This document shows positions 41,171 to 50,205 of a stretch of 61,786 nt of DNA, in pieces. Source of the stretch: Acidobacteriota bacterium (lineage in GTDB: Bacteria > Acidobacteriota > Terriglobia > Bryobacterales > Bryobacteraceae); the NCBI GenBank assembly GCA_025354885.1, contig JANXLY010000143.1, forward strand, positions 1 to 61,786, given 5' to 3'. Position 1 is the stretch's first letter, and every line of letters starts with the position of its first letter. The notes beneath the pieces are model-generated. The model was not told the DNA's origin and did no database searches. It was given only the letters and a program-made list of their open reading frames with translations. The position numbers and the translations under genes were made by a program.

Positions 41171-42591
41171 GGGCGCAATCTCTCCATGATCTGCTCAACA
41201 GGGGCAGCAATTAGGTGAAAGTGCGAAGCAGGCTTGACGCCGATCCAGACAGCCCATACGATCAGCGGAGCAGAGATGAGCCACTCGCGAAAACTGAGGT
41301 CAGGGAGCCCCGCGTTTTCGTCCTTGGTGATCGGGCCAAGCATGGTGTGCCGATAAAGACTCAGCATATAGGCAGCAGCGAAAACAATACCGCTCAGCGC
41401 AACAGCTGCCCACCAGGGCTGAGCTGCAAATGCGCCCCGAAGAATAGTGAATTCGCCGACAAAGCCGTTCAGCAATGGCAAGCCGATCGAGCTCAGAATG
41501 GCGACCATGAAGACCATGGCGAAGCCAGGCATAGGTTTGCCCAAGCCGCCATAGTCAGCGATCAAACGCGTGTGGCGGCGGTCATACGCGAAGCCCGCGA
41601 GGAGGAAGAGCAGTCCGGTTGAGATGCCATGATTGATCTGCTGAAGGATGCTGCCGGAGATGCCGGCGGCATTCAGGCTAAAGATGCCAAGTGTGCAGAA
41701 GCCGAGATGGCTGACAGACGAATAGGCAATGAGGCGCTTCCAGTCGCTCTGTCCAAGACAGATCCAGCCGCCGTAGACTATGGCGATAAGCGAGAGAATC
41801 GCAAGTATTTGTGAGTCCAGACTGGCCTTGGGCAAGAGTGGCAACGAGAAGCGTAAGAAGCCGTAGGTTCCCATTTTCAGCATGACGGCTGCAAGCATGA
41901 CGGAAGCGGCGGTCGGCGCCTGGGTATGTGCGTCAGGAAGCCACGTGTGAAAGGGGAACATCGGAATCTTGATGGCAAAACCGAGAAACAGAGCCCAGAA
42001 GATCAGGCGTTCCATTTTGGGGTCGAGACGGGTGTTGAGCAGTGGTGTCAGGTCGAAAGTGTAGATGCCGGTCTGTGCGGCGTGCTGTAGATAGAGGGTA
42101 AGAAATCCAAGCAGAATCGCAATGCTGCCAACCACTGTGTAAATGAGAAATTTGAAGGCAGCCTGACGGCGCTTTTCCGCGCCATAAATCCCGATAAGGA
42201 AGTACATCGGGATCAGTGCTGCTTCAAAGAAAATGAAAAAGAGGAGCAGGTCCTGGGCAAGAAAGACGCCATGGCAGGCTGCTTCGAGTAGCAGTAGCAT
42301 TGCATAGAATAGTCGGGGCTGTCCTGGGCTGGCAAGAATGCCGAGCAGCGACATCAATGCAGTAAGGCAGATCAGAAGAAGACTGATGCCGTCGAGCGTA
42401 ATCAGGAACTGCGCACCGATGGCCGGAATCCAGTTGTGGCGAACAGTCACAGGCAAAGCGGACGTTGTGAGTGTAAGTGTCTGGATCAGACCTGCAGCGG
42501 CAATCACAATGGCGAGCTGCCAGGCAAAACGCTTGGGCGTGAAAAGCAATGCGATTGCACCCAGCAGCGGGATCAAAAGCAAGAGTGTCAT
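41167..42591 (-). CDS. nuoM: NADH-quinone oxidoreductase subunit M
   Basis: A 474-aa antiporter-like subunit. FFIFFEAALIPMYFLIGIYG contains the proton-path Glu, and KIPMFPFHTWLPDAHTQAPTA is the NuoM signature. ATG 42591 is chosen because it overlaps the nuoL stop (ATGA); a GTG five codons earlier would extend into nuoL. Coupled to nuoN by another 4-nt overlap. Confidence 0.95.
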   Translation of the reverse strand: MTLLLLIPLLGAIALLFTPKRFAWQLAIVIAAAGLIQTLTLTTSALPVTVRHNWIPAIGAQFLITLDGISLLLICLTALMSLLGILASPGQPRLFYAMLLLLEAACHGVFLAQDLLLFFIFFEAALIPMYFLIGIYGAEKRRQAAFKFLIYTVVGSIAILLGFLTLYLQHAAQTGIYTFDLTPLLNTRLDPKMERLIFWALFLGFAIKIPMFPFHTWLPDAHTQAPTAASVMLAAVMLKMGTYGFLRFSLPLLPKASLDSQILAILSLIAIVYGGWICLGQSDWKRLIAYSSVSHLGFCTLGIFSLNAAGISGSILQQINHGISTGLLFLLAGFAYDRRHTRLIADYGGLGKPMPGFAMVFMVAILSSIGLPLLNGFVGEFTILRGAFAAQPWWAAVALSGIVFAAAYMLSLYRHTMLGPITKDENAGLPDLSFREWLISAPLIVWAVWIGVKPASHFHLIAAPVEQIMERLRP

Positions 42592-44378
42592 CGCAGCCAG
42601 TACCACCCGAGGGCAGAAGCCAAGCTCAGCAGAATGACAAGCGCGTATTGCTGTATGCGCCCGGTTTGGAGTAGACGAATTGGGTAAGAAACAGCCTCAA
42701 AACTCAGGGCAGTCGCTTTCACCGTGCCATCGACAAGTGCACGGTCTGTCCAACCGGAGAAGAGACTAAGCGCACTCGTGAACCCGGCAGATAGGCGTGG
42801 CAGAAGATCAACAATATTCGAATCCACCCAACCGAGGGCGCTTGATCCTCGGCTCGCCGCTGCTGTCACTAGCACGGCCTCATAAGCCTCGTTGATAAAC
42901 CACTTGCGACCAAAGAAAAACTTTAGGAACGCTGGAAGTCGTATCGATCGGCCGAGATATAGCCCTGCGATCGAGACCAGTCCGGAGCCAATCATGATCG
43001 GCCAGGCTCCAACGCTGTGCGGGCCAAAGTAACCAGCCGCAATGCTTCCAAGAGCAAGAGGCCAAAGGGTGTGGAGAGTAGTTGCCTGAGCCTCATGCGC
43101 GTCACGCTGATAGACCCCAAAGAATACGGCCATCAGCATTCGGCTCGCGTATGCAGCAGTTAGAAAGCTGACCAGAAAACCAATCGTGAGCAGGACAGGA
43201 GAGCTCTGCGCTGCCACCAGAATTGCGTCTTTTGAGAAGAATCCGGCAAGGCCAGGAAAGCCAGCAAGGCTGAGTACGCCAATCGTCATAAGACGGAAAG
43301 TCCACGGCATTTTGTCGCGCAACCCGCCCATGTAGCGGATGTCCTGTTCGCCATGAAGAGCGTGAATGATGTTGCCCGCGCAGAGGAAAAGTAGCGCCTT
43401 GAAGAAGGCATGCGTCGCCAGGTGGAAGAGAGCAGCACTATTAGCCCCGAGACCAGAGGCGAGAAACATCAGGCCAAGTTGACTGACCGTTGAGTAAGCG
43501 AGGATGCGCTTGATGTCGTTTTCGACCAGCGCGATCGTGGCGGCAATGAGGGCAGTAGTAGCACCAAGGATTGCGATGACCATACCGGCACCCGGATTGG
43601 CAGCATAGAAAGGCGCGAGTCGCGCAAAGAGGTAAATGCCAGCGGTCACCATCGTTGCGGCGTGGATCAGCGCCGAGACGGGCGTAGGGCCAACCATGGC
43701 GTCTGGGAGCCAGACAAAGAGAGGCAGTTGGGCTGACTTTCCGGTGGCGCCGAGAACCAACAACAATGCAGCAGTGAGCATTGCGCCAGAGGCTGGCAAC
43801 TGGTTGAGAGCAGCAAATTCCGTAGTGCCAGCGGTGGTGAGCAAAATGAGAGTACCGAGCAGAAAGCCCGCATCACCGGCGCGGTTATAGAGAAAAGCTT
43901 TATTCGCATTGCGGTTGACAGTGGGGCGATCGTGGTGAAAGCCGATAAGTAGATAGCTTGCCAGGCCAACACCCTCCCAGCCGACATACAGGACAACCAG
44001 GTTGCTCGCGAGCACGAGCAGCAGCATGAAGAAGACAAAGAAATTGAGATAGGCGAAGTAGCGCCAGAATCCTTGTTCGCCAGCCATGTAACCAATGGAA
44101 TAAATGTGGATGAGAAGGCCAATACCAGAGACGATCAAAACCATCAGCAGCGAGAGGTCATCAGCAAAAAGGCGAAACGAAATGCCCGGCATCCATTCAT
44201 AGAGCGTGTGGTCGAGGGGACCGCCGCTTGGGCTGGCCGTAATGGCAAGCGCGTGCAGGAAACTCAGCGCTATTGCGGAAGGTGCAATGAAGGCGGCACG
44301 GCGCCGGATCAACACAATGAGCGCAGCACCAATCAGAGGATAGAGCGGAATGAGCCAGAAGCTGGAGACGAGGTTCAT
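42588..44378 (-). CDS. nuoL: NADH-quinone oxidoreductase subunit L
   Basis: A 596-aa antiporter-like subunit, the distal end of the membrane arm, with the long lateral helix at its C-terminus. E135 in YVGWEGVGLASYLLIGF and LPDAMVGPTPVSALIHAATM are diagnostic. It lies 10 nt after nuoK. The length is slightly short of E. coli NuoL (613 aa). Confidence 0.95.
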   Translation of the reverse strand: MNLVSSFWLIPLYPLIGAALIVLIRRRAAFIAPSAIALSFLHALAITASPSGGPLDHTLYEWMPGISFRLFADDLSLLMVLIVSGIGLLIHIYSIGYMAGEQGFWRYFAYLNFFVFFMLLLVLASNLVVLYVGWEGVGLASYLLIGFHHDRPTVNRNANKAFLYNRAGDAGFLLGTLILLTTAGTTEFAALNQLPASGAMLTAALLLVLGATGKSAQLPLFVWLPDAMVGPTPVSALIHAATMVTAGIYLFARLAPFYAANPGAGMVIAILGATTALIAATIALVENDIKRILAYSTVSQLGLMFLASGLGANSAALFHLATHAFFKALLFLCAGNIIHALHGEQDIRYMGGLRDKMPWTFRLMTIGVLSLAGFPGLAGFFSKDAILVAAQSSPVLLTIGFLVSFLTAAYASRMLMAVFFGVYQRDAHEAQATTLHTLWPLALGSIAAGYFGPHSVGAWPIMIGSGLVSIAGLYLGRSIRLPAFLKFFFGRKWFINEAYEAVLVTAAASRGSSALGWVDSNIVDLLPRLSAGFTSALSLFSGWTDRALVDGTVKATALSFEAVSYPIRLLQTGRIQQYALVILLSLASALGWYWLR

Positions 44379-44388
44379 CGCTGGGCCA

Positions 44389-44703
44389 TTACCATTTCAA
44401 AAGATCAATTTCGTCAGCAAGGACAGTGCCCCGGTTGCGAAACAGTGCGATGAGGATACCAAGGCCTACAGCGGCTTCGGCTACAGCAACAGTGATGACA
44501 AAGATAGCGAAAACCTGGCCCGTAACGTGTTGCCAGTGTTTCGAAAAAGCGACTAGATTGATGTTGACCGCGTTGAGAATCAACTCAATCGACATCAGCA
44601 TCACGATCACATTGCGGCGCATGAGCAGACCCACCGAGCCAATCAGCAAAAGCGCAGCGCTGAGCAAGAGGTAGTGCAGGGTAGTGATGGGCGCAATGTT
44701 CAT
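44389..44703 (-). CDS. nuoK: NADH-quinone oxidoreductase subunit K
   Basis: A 104-aa three-helix membrane subunit. The start is ATG 44703, overlapping the nuoJ stop by 4 nt; an upstream in-frame start would add ten charged residues. MSIELILNAVNINLVAF has the conserved helix-2 Glu, and VAEAAVGLGILIALFRNR the helix-3 Glu. Confidence 0.95.
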   Translation of the reverse strand: MNIAPITTLHYLLLSAALLLIGSVGLLMRRNVIVMLMSIELILNAVNINLVAFSKHWQHVTGQVFAIFVITVAVAEAAVGLGILIALFRNRGTVLADEIDLLKW

Positions 44704-45209
44704 TCTGCCACCTCTTTCTTTTTGGCCATCCACACTGCACCGACAATGGCGATCAGGAGCAGAATGGATGCAGCTTCAAAGGGAAGTGGAAATACATAGA
44801 AAAGCGAGTCTGCAATCCGCTCTGTGTTCCCCGGAGGGTTGAGTCGGGGAGCGGGGCTTGGCGGCAAGTTCACGATGCCAGCATTCAGAAAAACGAGAAA
44901 CTCAATTATGACAAAGAGCAGCGCGACGAGCGCGACGGGCCACTGACGACTGTACTGACGAAGTTTGGCAGCTTCGTCAAGGTGGATCAGCATGATCACA
45001 AAAAGAAACAGCACCATCACGCCACCGACGTAGAGAAGAATCTGCGCGGCAAACAGAAATTCTGCGGTCTGCAGAAGGAAAAGTCCAGCCACGCCCAGTA
45101 GCGAAAGAATCAGACTGACGGCGCAGTGGATTGGATTCCGCAGCGTCACGGTGAGGATTCCGCCTGTGAGCGTCATGCCGGCAAAAATATAAAAGAGAGC
45201 AGCGTCCAT
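44700..45209 (-). CDS. nuoJ: NADH-quinone oxidoreductase subunit J
   Basis: A 169-aa membrane subunit. The helix-3 region LLYVGGVMVLFLFVIMLIHLD, with the pi-bulge Tyr-Val-Gly-Gly, is the NuoJ hallmark. ATG overlaps the nuoI stop (TAATG). Normal length. Confidence 0.94.
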   Translation of the reverse strand: MDAALFYIFAGMTLTGGILTVTLRNPIHCAVSLILSLLGVAGLFLLQTAEFLFAAQILLYVGGVMVLFLFVIMLIHLDEAAKLRQYSRQWPVALVALLFVIIEFLVFLNAGIVNLPPSPAPRLNPPGNTERIADSLFYVFPLPFEAASILLLIAIVGAVWMAKKKEVAE

Positions 45210-45664
45210 TAGCGGGTGTAGTGCGTGGGGCGCGGACCTTCCTCAAGCATTTGGCGATCCCAGATCAGGCCCTCGCGGGTATAAGAAGCCATCTCGAAAT
45301 CCTGTGTGAGTTCAAGAGCGTCAACCGGACAGGCATCTTCACAAAGTCCGCAGAACATGCACCTTGAGAGGTCGTAGGTGAAGTAGGTGAGGTCGAGGCG
45401 TCGAGTTTCCTTGTTGCGATGCGTGCCAACAACGATCAGATTTTCAGGGCAGGCTTTGGCGCAGAGATCACAACCGATACAGAGGGTCTCGCCGTTATCC
45501 GGATTGATGTTCAGGCGTGGTGCTCCACGGTAACGCTCGCCAACTTTGGGGCGATCCTTGGGGTATTGCTCCGTCGCAATATTGCTCGTACGCTGCATCT
45601 TGAATGTGACCCAGAGGCCATCCAGCAGGTCGAGAAGGAAGATCCTTTTGAGAGTTTGAATCAT
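45209..45664 (-). CDS. nuoI: NADH-quinone oxidoreductase subunit I
   Basis: A 151-aa peripheral-arm ferredoxin-like subunit carrying clusters N6a and N6b. Cysteines C62, C65, C68, C72 and C102, C105, C108, C112 form two complete 4Fe-4S motifs. It lies 16 nt after nuoD, so nuoG and nuoH, which often sit between D and I, are absent from this position. Confidence 0.95.
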   Translation of the reverse strand: MIQTLKRIFLLDLLDGLWVTFKMQRTSNIATEQYPKDRPKVGERYRGAPRLNINPDNGETLCIGCDLCAKACPENLIVVGTHRNKETRRLDLTYFTYDLSRCMFCGLCEDACPVDALELTQDFEMASYTREGLIWDRQMLEEGPRPTHYTR

Positions 45665-45680
45665 CGTGGGCTCAACTCCA

Positions 45681-46787
45681 TTATCTGTCTACCTCGCCGA
45701 GCACGAAGTCGATGGTGCCGATGATCGCAACTACGTCAGCAACCAGCGCGCCAACTGCCATTTTTTCAAGCGCTGCGAGATTGAGAAAACTGGGGGGACG
45801 TACGCGAAGCCGATACGGATGAAGTGATCCGTCCGAGACGATGTAATAGCCAAGTTCGCCCTTGGGCGCTTCGATCGAAACGTACACTTCTCCGGGAGGG
45901 GGCTTGAGCACTTTCGGCACTTTCGCCATGATAGCCCCAGAGGGAATTTTCTCAATCGCCTGCTCTATGATGCGGACGCTCTGACGCAGTTCTTCGATCC
46001 TCACCAGATAACGGTCATAGGTGTCGGCACCGTGGAATACCGGGATGTCGAAATCAAATTGATCGTAGCCGGAATAGGGCTGCGCCTTGCGAAGATCCCA
46101 GGCGACACCGGCAGCACGCAGCATGGGCCCGGAGACGGCATAGGTTTTGCAATCAGCGGCACTGAGGATCCCGACGCCCCGCAGACGCTGCACCCAGATG
46201 GGGTTGTGGGTGAGCAGTTGCTCATATTCGTCGATCCGTCTCTTGAACATCTCGCAGAAAGCGCGAGTCTCCGCTTCGAAGCTGTCGTGCAGCTCATACT
46301 GCAGGCCACCTATGCGAAAGGCGTGGGTTGTGAGCCGCGCCCCACAGTAGTTTTCAAAAATCTTGAGCACCTCTTCGCGTTCGCGCATGCAATAGAAGAG
46401 TGCGGTCATCGCGCCGAGGTCGAGAGCGCTGGTGCCAAGCCAGAGCAAGTGCGAAGCAATGCGATTAAGTTCTGCAAACAGCACGCGCACGATCTGTGCG
46501 CGAGGGGGAGCTTCGACGTGAATCAGTTTTTCCACCGCGAGGCAATAGCCAAGGCCGTTCGAAACAGCCGCTGCATAATCCATACGATCCACATAGGGAG
46601 CAAACTGTGTGTAGGTGCGGTTTTCAGCAATTTTTTCAACACCGCGATGGAGATAGCCGATCACACATTCAATGGCTTTTACGCGCTCTCCATCGAGCTT
46701 GAGAACCAGACGCAAAACACCATGGGTAGATGGGTGTTGCGGACCCATATTGAGAACCATCTCCGAAGTTTCAAGATAGTTCGTCAT
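45681..46787 (-). CDS. nuoD: NADH-quinone oxidoreductase subunit D
   Basis: A 368-aa 49-kDa-type subunit that forms the quinone pocket with NuoB. The N-terminus [18 protein letters not shown] contains the conserved His and the quinone-facing loop. [19 protein letters not shown] and the C-terminal [11 protein letters not shown] are intact. It overlaps the nuoC stop by 4 nt; not fused to nuoC. Confidence 0.95.
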   Translation of the reverse strand: MTNYLETSEMVLNMGPQHPSTHGVLRLVLKLDGERVKAIECVIGYLHRGVEKIAENRTYTQFAPYVDRMDYAAAVSNGLGYCLAVEKLIHVEAPPRAQIVRVLFAELNRIASHLLWLGTSALDLGAMTALFYCMREREEVLKIFENYCGARLTTHAFRIGGLQYELHDSFEAETRAFCEMFKRRIDEYEQLLTHNPIWVQRLRGVGILSAADCKTYAVSGPMLRAAGVAWDLRKAQPYSGYDQFDFDIPVFHGADTYDRYLVRIEELRQSVRIIEQAIEKIPSGAIMAKVPKVLKPPPGEVYVSIEAPKGELGYYIVSDGSLHPYRLRVRPPSFLNLAALEKMAVGALVADVVAIIGTIDFVLGEVDR

Positions 46788-47317
46788 TGACCACTCTCGA
46801 TTCCGAGGTGCTTCCGCACCCAGTCCTGATCCATGTCGATGATGCTTTTTTCTTTGAGCAGTGGATGGCCTTGCCAGTCTTCTGGCATCAGGATGCGCTT
46901 GAGGTTGGGGTGTCCCGCAAAGTGGATGCCGAACATGTCGTACACCTCGCGCTCTAGCCAGTTGGCGGCCTCATAGAGAGAGGTGAGCGAGGGAGGAGCG
47001 TGCGATTCGCTGAAACGCGTCTTGACTCGAACGCGGCGGTTGGCCTCAAAAGAATAGAGGATGGCGATTAACTCGAAACGGTCTTCCTCCTTGGGGTGGT
47101 CAACGGCAGTGAGGTCCGTTAGGTAATCGAAGCCGTGATCACGGAGGAATGCCACGACAGGCAAAAAGGCTTGAGACAGCACTTCGGCGAAGGGCTGTCC
47201 GTGGAACGATTCGCGTTTCAGGATGGCATTGGTAAAGGCGGAATCGAGATGACTGGAGAGGTCGTCTTCCCAAGGGTCCGTGGCCATAACCGGAGCAGGT
47301 TTGGCATCTTGCGGCAT
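46784..47317 (-). CDS. nuoC: NADH-quinone oxidoreductase subunit C
   Basis: A 177-aa 30-kDa-type subunit of the peripheral arm. [20 protein letters not shown] and [22 protein letters not shown] form the family signature. It is the first gene of the operon, so the promoter lies in the 55-nt gap towards the divergent gene at 47373; I cannot place its boxes. No nuoA or nuoB precedes it. Confidence 0.95.
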   Translation of the reverse strand: MPQDAKPAPVMATDPWEDDLSSHLDSAFTNAILKRESFHGQPFAEVLSQAFLPVVAFLRDHGFDYLTDLTAVDHPKEEDRFELIAILYSFEANRRVRVKTRFSESHAPPSLTSLYEAANWLEREVYDMFGIHFAGHPNLKRILMPEDWQGHPLLKEKSIIDMDQDWVRKHLGIESGQ

Positions 47318-47372
47318 GATGAAACTTTCAGGTTCGCATAGTTTTGTGTTGAAATTTTAGTAGTAGATCTAA

Positions 47373-47771
47373 ATGCCCCAGAACGATATTGAAAAATTAC
47401 GCGTGACGAACCGAGTGGTTCCTGTTTCGAAAGAAGACGAAGGCCTGAGTTGGTCGAAGATCTCGAACAGTGTTTATGGATTCAGTTATTCGCCGGCACA
47501 CTCGGACGGGGGACTGTTCCTCAAGCAGCCGCGACAGTGTTATGAGATGCACAAGCTCGGAGATGCCAGCCTTCACATTGTGGCGTTTACTACTCCTCAA
47601 AACGCGGAGAAGCTTCAGGCCAAAGGCGCGCAGGACGTGGATTTGTATCCGGAAGCGCGAGACGAATACCAGGTTGTGGTGATGGTGCCACGCGACCGGA
47701 TTGCGAACGCCAAGGAACTGGATCGCGATGACTTCAACAAATTAAAGCTCAGTTTACGACCGATCAGCTAG
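47373..47771 (+). CDS. Hypothetical 132-aa protein
   Basis: A soluble protein, not recognised. It reads MPQNDIEKLRVTNRVVPVSK, then SVYGFSYSPAHSDGG, a C-terminal VVVMVPRDRIANAKELDRDD and a short beta end. There is no signal peptide and no Cys-rich motif. It diverges from nuoC across 55 nt, so it could share control with the complex I operon, but nothing in the sequence shows this. Confidence 0.7.
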   Translation: MPQNDIEKLRVTNRVVPVSKEDEGLSWSKISNSVYGFSYSPAHSDGGLFLKQPRQCYEMHKLGDASLHIVAFTTPQNAEKLQAKGAQDVDLYPEARDEYQVVVMVPRDRIANAKELDRDDFNKLKLSLRPIS

Positions 47772-47792
47772 GCCATCTTTTGAACAGCGCTA

Positions 47793-47810
47793 GCCCTCTA
47801 AAATGAGGGC
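47793..47810 (+). other. Hairpin in the leader of the NusG-like gene
   Basis: GCCCTC-taaaat-GAGGGC, a perfect 6-bp stem with a 6-nt loop, followed by GGCATACGC. No U-tract. It lies between the stop of the 132-aa gene and the NusG-like gene. NusG-family loop regulators often act on leader elements, so it could be a pause or leader signal, or a weak terminator of the gene before. Confidence 0.35.
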
Positions 47811-47854
47811 GGCATACGCAGAAGCTCCAAGCCCGGGTCGATAGAGCATGGTAG

Positions 47855-48394
47855 ATGGGAACCCATGCTCCGAGGATTGGAGACATCGCGGACTTGTTTG
47901 TTCGCGAGTTGGTGACGGACGTCGCGCCGAAGCACCCGCATTACGTCATCAGAACGAAACCGAGAGCGGACCGTCAGGTACAAGAGCGCCTCCAGGCGCA
48001 AGGCTTTGTACCCCTGTCCCTGAAATTCTTCCCAAGCTTCCTATTTTTGAAGTTTCACCCGTCGCAGCGCCTCCAGATTGGCTCGCTGCCGGGCGTGCAT
48101 TCAATAGTTGGATTCGCGGCACAACCTTCAGCAGTAAACGAAGAAGAATTAGAAGCATTGATTCGAGTGGCAGAATCGCGTCTGCCGGTAGGCCCGGCAC
48201 CCTTCCCCGCCAAAGGGATGTTCTGCCGATTGAGTAGTGGCCCGCTTGAGGGCGTGAGTGCGGTGGTGATGGGAGATCTGCATAAGCCGATGGCAGTCTT
48301 GAGCTTGTCCTTGTTGCAGCGTAGCGTTGCCGTAGAGGTGGAGCGCGAGTGGCTTGGCCCTTTCGATGAAGATCATAAGAAACGTCGCCTTTAG
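47855..48394 (+). CDS. Short NusG-type transcription factor (UpxY/RfaH-like)
   Basis: A 179-aa protein. HYVIRTKPRADRQVQERLQAQGF is the NusG N-terminal (NGN) strand-helix pair. It joins directly to FPSFLFLKFHPSQRL, so the basic loop of ~15 residues seen in most specialised NusG paralogues is missing. PGVHSIVGFAAQPSAV and SGPLEGVSAVV (KOW-like) follow. Such factors prevent termination in long polysaccharide operons. The true start is uncertain: ATG 47855 has no clear SD, and TTG codons further in are possible. The 3' end overlaps the export gene by 29 nt. Confidence 0.82.
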   Translation: MGTHAPRIGDIADLFVRELVTDVAPKHPHYVIRTKPRADRQVQERLQAQGFVPLSLKFFPSFLFLKFHPSQRLQIGSLPGVHSIVGFAAQPSAVNEEELEALIRVAESRLPVGPAPFPAKGMFCRLSSGPLEGVSAVVMGDLHKPMAVLSLSLLQRSVAVEVEREWLGPFDEDHKKRRL

Positions 48395-49352
48395 GGCTAT
48401 TGGAGTCAATCTAGTGCGCTTTGCTTTCAGTTCCGTCTTATGCCTGTGCGCTTTGGCACAGAATCCCTCACCGCAACAGATGGTGTTGACGAACCTGCCT
48501 TCTCAGCGGATCGGGGCTAACGATCTCTTGAGCATTCAGATTTACGGAGCACCCGAGCTTTCGCGAACGGTTCGGGTGAGCCAGGACGGCAAGATCCAGA
48601 TCCCGATGCTAAAAGTCGGCTTCCTTGCGGACGGAAAGTTTCCTGGGGAGCTCGAAAGTGTGATTTCTGAAGCGCTAGCAAGTGAGAAGATTCTTGTGCA
48701 CCCAAGCGTGACCGTGACCATTGCAGAATATGTCAGCCGGCCGATCAGCGTGATCGGGGCCGTAAAACAACCGCTTACTTTTCAGGCATTCGGCAATGTG
48801 ACTCTACTGGACGCACTCAGCAGAGCCGGTGGATTGACGACCGATGCAGGATCAGAAATTCTGCTAAGTCGGATGCAGCCTGGGCCCGAGGGAAAACCAG
48901 CGAGTTTGGTGCTTCGGATTCCGGTGCGGCAATTGATCGATTTGGCAGATACGGCACTGAATTATCCGTTGCGCGGCGGAGAAGAAATTCGCGTGCCAGA
49001 GGCGAGCAAGATATTTGTTGTGGGCAATGTGAAAAAGCCAGGAGCCTTCCCGATCCGGGATAGCTATGATGCAACGGTCTTGAAATTGCTAGCGCTGAGT
49101 GAAGGGTTGATGCCGTTTGCGACCGAAGAAGCCTACATTTACAGGAGAGAGGGAGCAGCAAACGGGCGAAACGAAATTGCGATTCCACTCGCAAAAATAA
49201 TGGAGCGCAAATCACCAGATGTGCCATTGCTGCCCAATGATGTGCTCTACGTACCCGACAACAAGCGACGGAGGATGACGATGACGATGGTGGACCGGTT
49301 GGTGACCTTTGGGGTTGGTACTGCATCCGGGATGCTTGTTTGGCGGCGCTAG
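48366..49352 (+). CDS. Wza-type polysaccharide export protein with SLBB domains
   Basis: A 328-aa exported protein. The signal follows MKIIRNVAFRAIG and ends near LCALAQ. The Poly_export domain covers ~45-140 (IGANDLLSIQIYGAPELSRTV), then two SLBB domains (VIGAVKQPLTFQAFGNVTLL and VVGNVKKPGAFPIRDSYDATV). The C-terminus (VDRLVTFGVGTASGMLVWRR) could be an amphipathic or membrane helix closing the outer-membrane pore. There is no lipobox. No Wzc-type copolymerase or glycosyltransferase cluster is alongside, so the exporter is a detached component. Confidence 0.9.
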   Translation: MKIIRNVAFRAIGVNLVRFAFSSVLCLCALAQNPSPQQMVLTNLPSQRIGANDLLSIQIYGAPELSRTVRVSQDGKIQIPMLKVGFLADGKFPGELESVISEALASEKILVHPSVTVTIAEYVSRPISVIGAVKQPLTFQAFGNVTLLDALSRAGGLTTDAGSEILLSRMQPGPEGKPASLVLRIPVRQLIDLADTALNYPLRGGEEIRVPEASKIFVVGNVKKPGAFPIRDSYDATVLKLLALSEGLMPFATEEAYIYRREGAANGRNEIAIPLAKIMERKSPDVPLLPNDVLYVPDNKRRRMTMTMVDRLVTFGVGTASGMLVWRR

Positions 49353-49359
49353 TACAAAA

Positions 49360-50178
49360 ATGACGTATTACGAAGAGCTCGGCTTGGGCACCAAAGCAAG
49401 TGAAGAAGAAATCAGAAGCTCCTATCAGTCGCTGAGCCGGATACTGCATCCGGACACGCAGCCCGAGACTCTGCTGCAAAAATTGGCCGCAGCCCAGCTT
49501 CAGCGTTTGAACGAAGTGGTTGAAACTCTCTGTGATGACGAGCGTCGGGCGCACTATGATTTGCGCCTGGCCTCGCGAACCAGACATTTCATTCGCTGGG
49601 TGGACCTGGATTGGCGCCACCTTGCTTTGTGGACACTTGTCTTGGGTATTATTTGTTTGCTTGGCCGGGGAATTTACAGCATTCTGCCGACAGAGCCAGT
49701 CATGTTGCATCCGGTCACTGAAGCAGGTCCGCTGATTCTTTCGTCGCCCTCAGGGAGCTCAAAGCTTCAGAGAGCAGCGCCAGTGACGCCTGCCTTGATC
49801 ATCGCGTCGGCACGGATACCAGAGAAGCTCGATGGCCTCTGGGTCTACTCCAGGGACCCGCTCGATACGCCAGCCAAATGGGCCTACTCAGCGGAGTACG
49901 TAGAGTTGCAGATAAAAGAGCAAGGTGGGGAGATGCTGGGTACCTATCGATCACGCTACAAAATTCCAGACAGGCCTCTGCATCCAGAGCTGGTATTCCG
50001 ATTTGGTGGTCCGGCAAAGAAGAGCGAATTTGAATGGAGCGAAGGAAAGCTGCATGGACAAATCCATCTGAAACTGCAGCAGGGCAACGTGATGGAAGCG
50101 AGCTGGAAGATCATCGACGAAGGCAGCGTCGCCGGCCTGGCTGCTGGTTCCGCAACGTTGTTGCGTCGAGTGGAGTAG
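49360..50178 (+). CDS. Membrane-anchored J-domain protein
   Basis: A 272-aa protein. The start at ATG 49360 gives an intact J-domain (YYEELGLGTKASEEEIRSSY, HPD at residues 30-32, to ~70). One transmembrane helix (~86-106, LALWTLVLGIICLLGRGIYSI) leads to a 160-residue domain of unknown type outside the membrane (GLWVYSRDPLDTPAKWAYSA, then EYVELQIKEQGGEML). It probably recruits DnaK to the inner membrane. It lies 7 nt after the export gene, and DnaJ-like anchors near polysaccharide genes are unusual. Confidence 0.85.
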   Translation: MTYYEELGLGTKASEEEIRSSYQSLSRILHPDTQPETLLQKLAAAQLQRLNEVVETLCDDERRAHYDLRLASRTRHFIRWVDLDWRHLALWTLVLGIICLLGRGIYSILPTEPVMLHPVTEAGPLILSSPSGSSKLQRAAPVTPALIIASARIPEKLDGLWVYSRDPLDTPAKWAYSAEYVELQIKEQGGEMLGTYRSRYKIPDRPLHPELVFRFGGPAKKSEFEWSEGKLHGQIHLKLQQGNVMEASWKIIDEGSVAGLAAGSATLLRRVE

Positions 50179-50205
50179 ACGGTCGGATTACTATAGCTGT
50201 TGACT

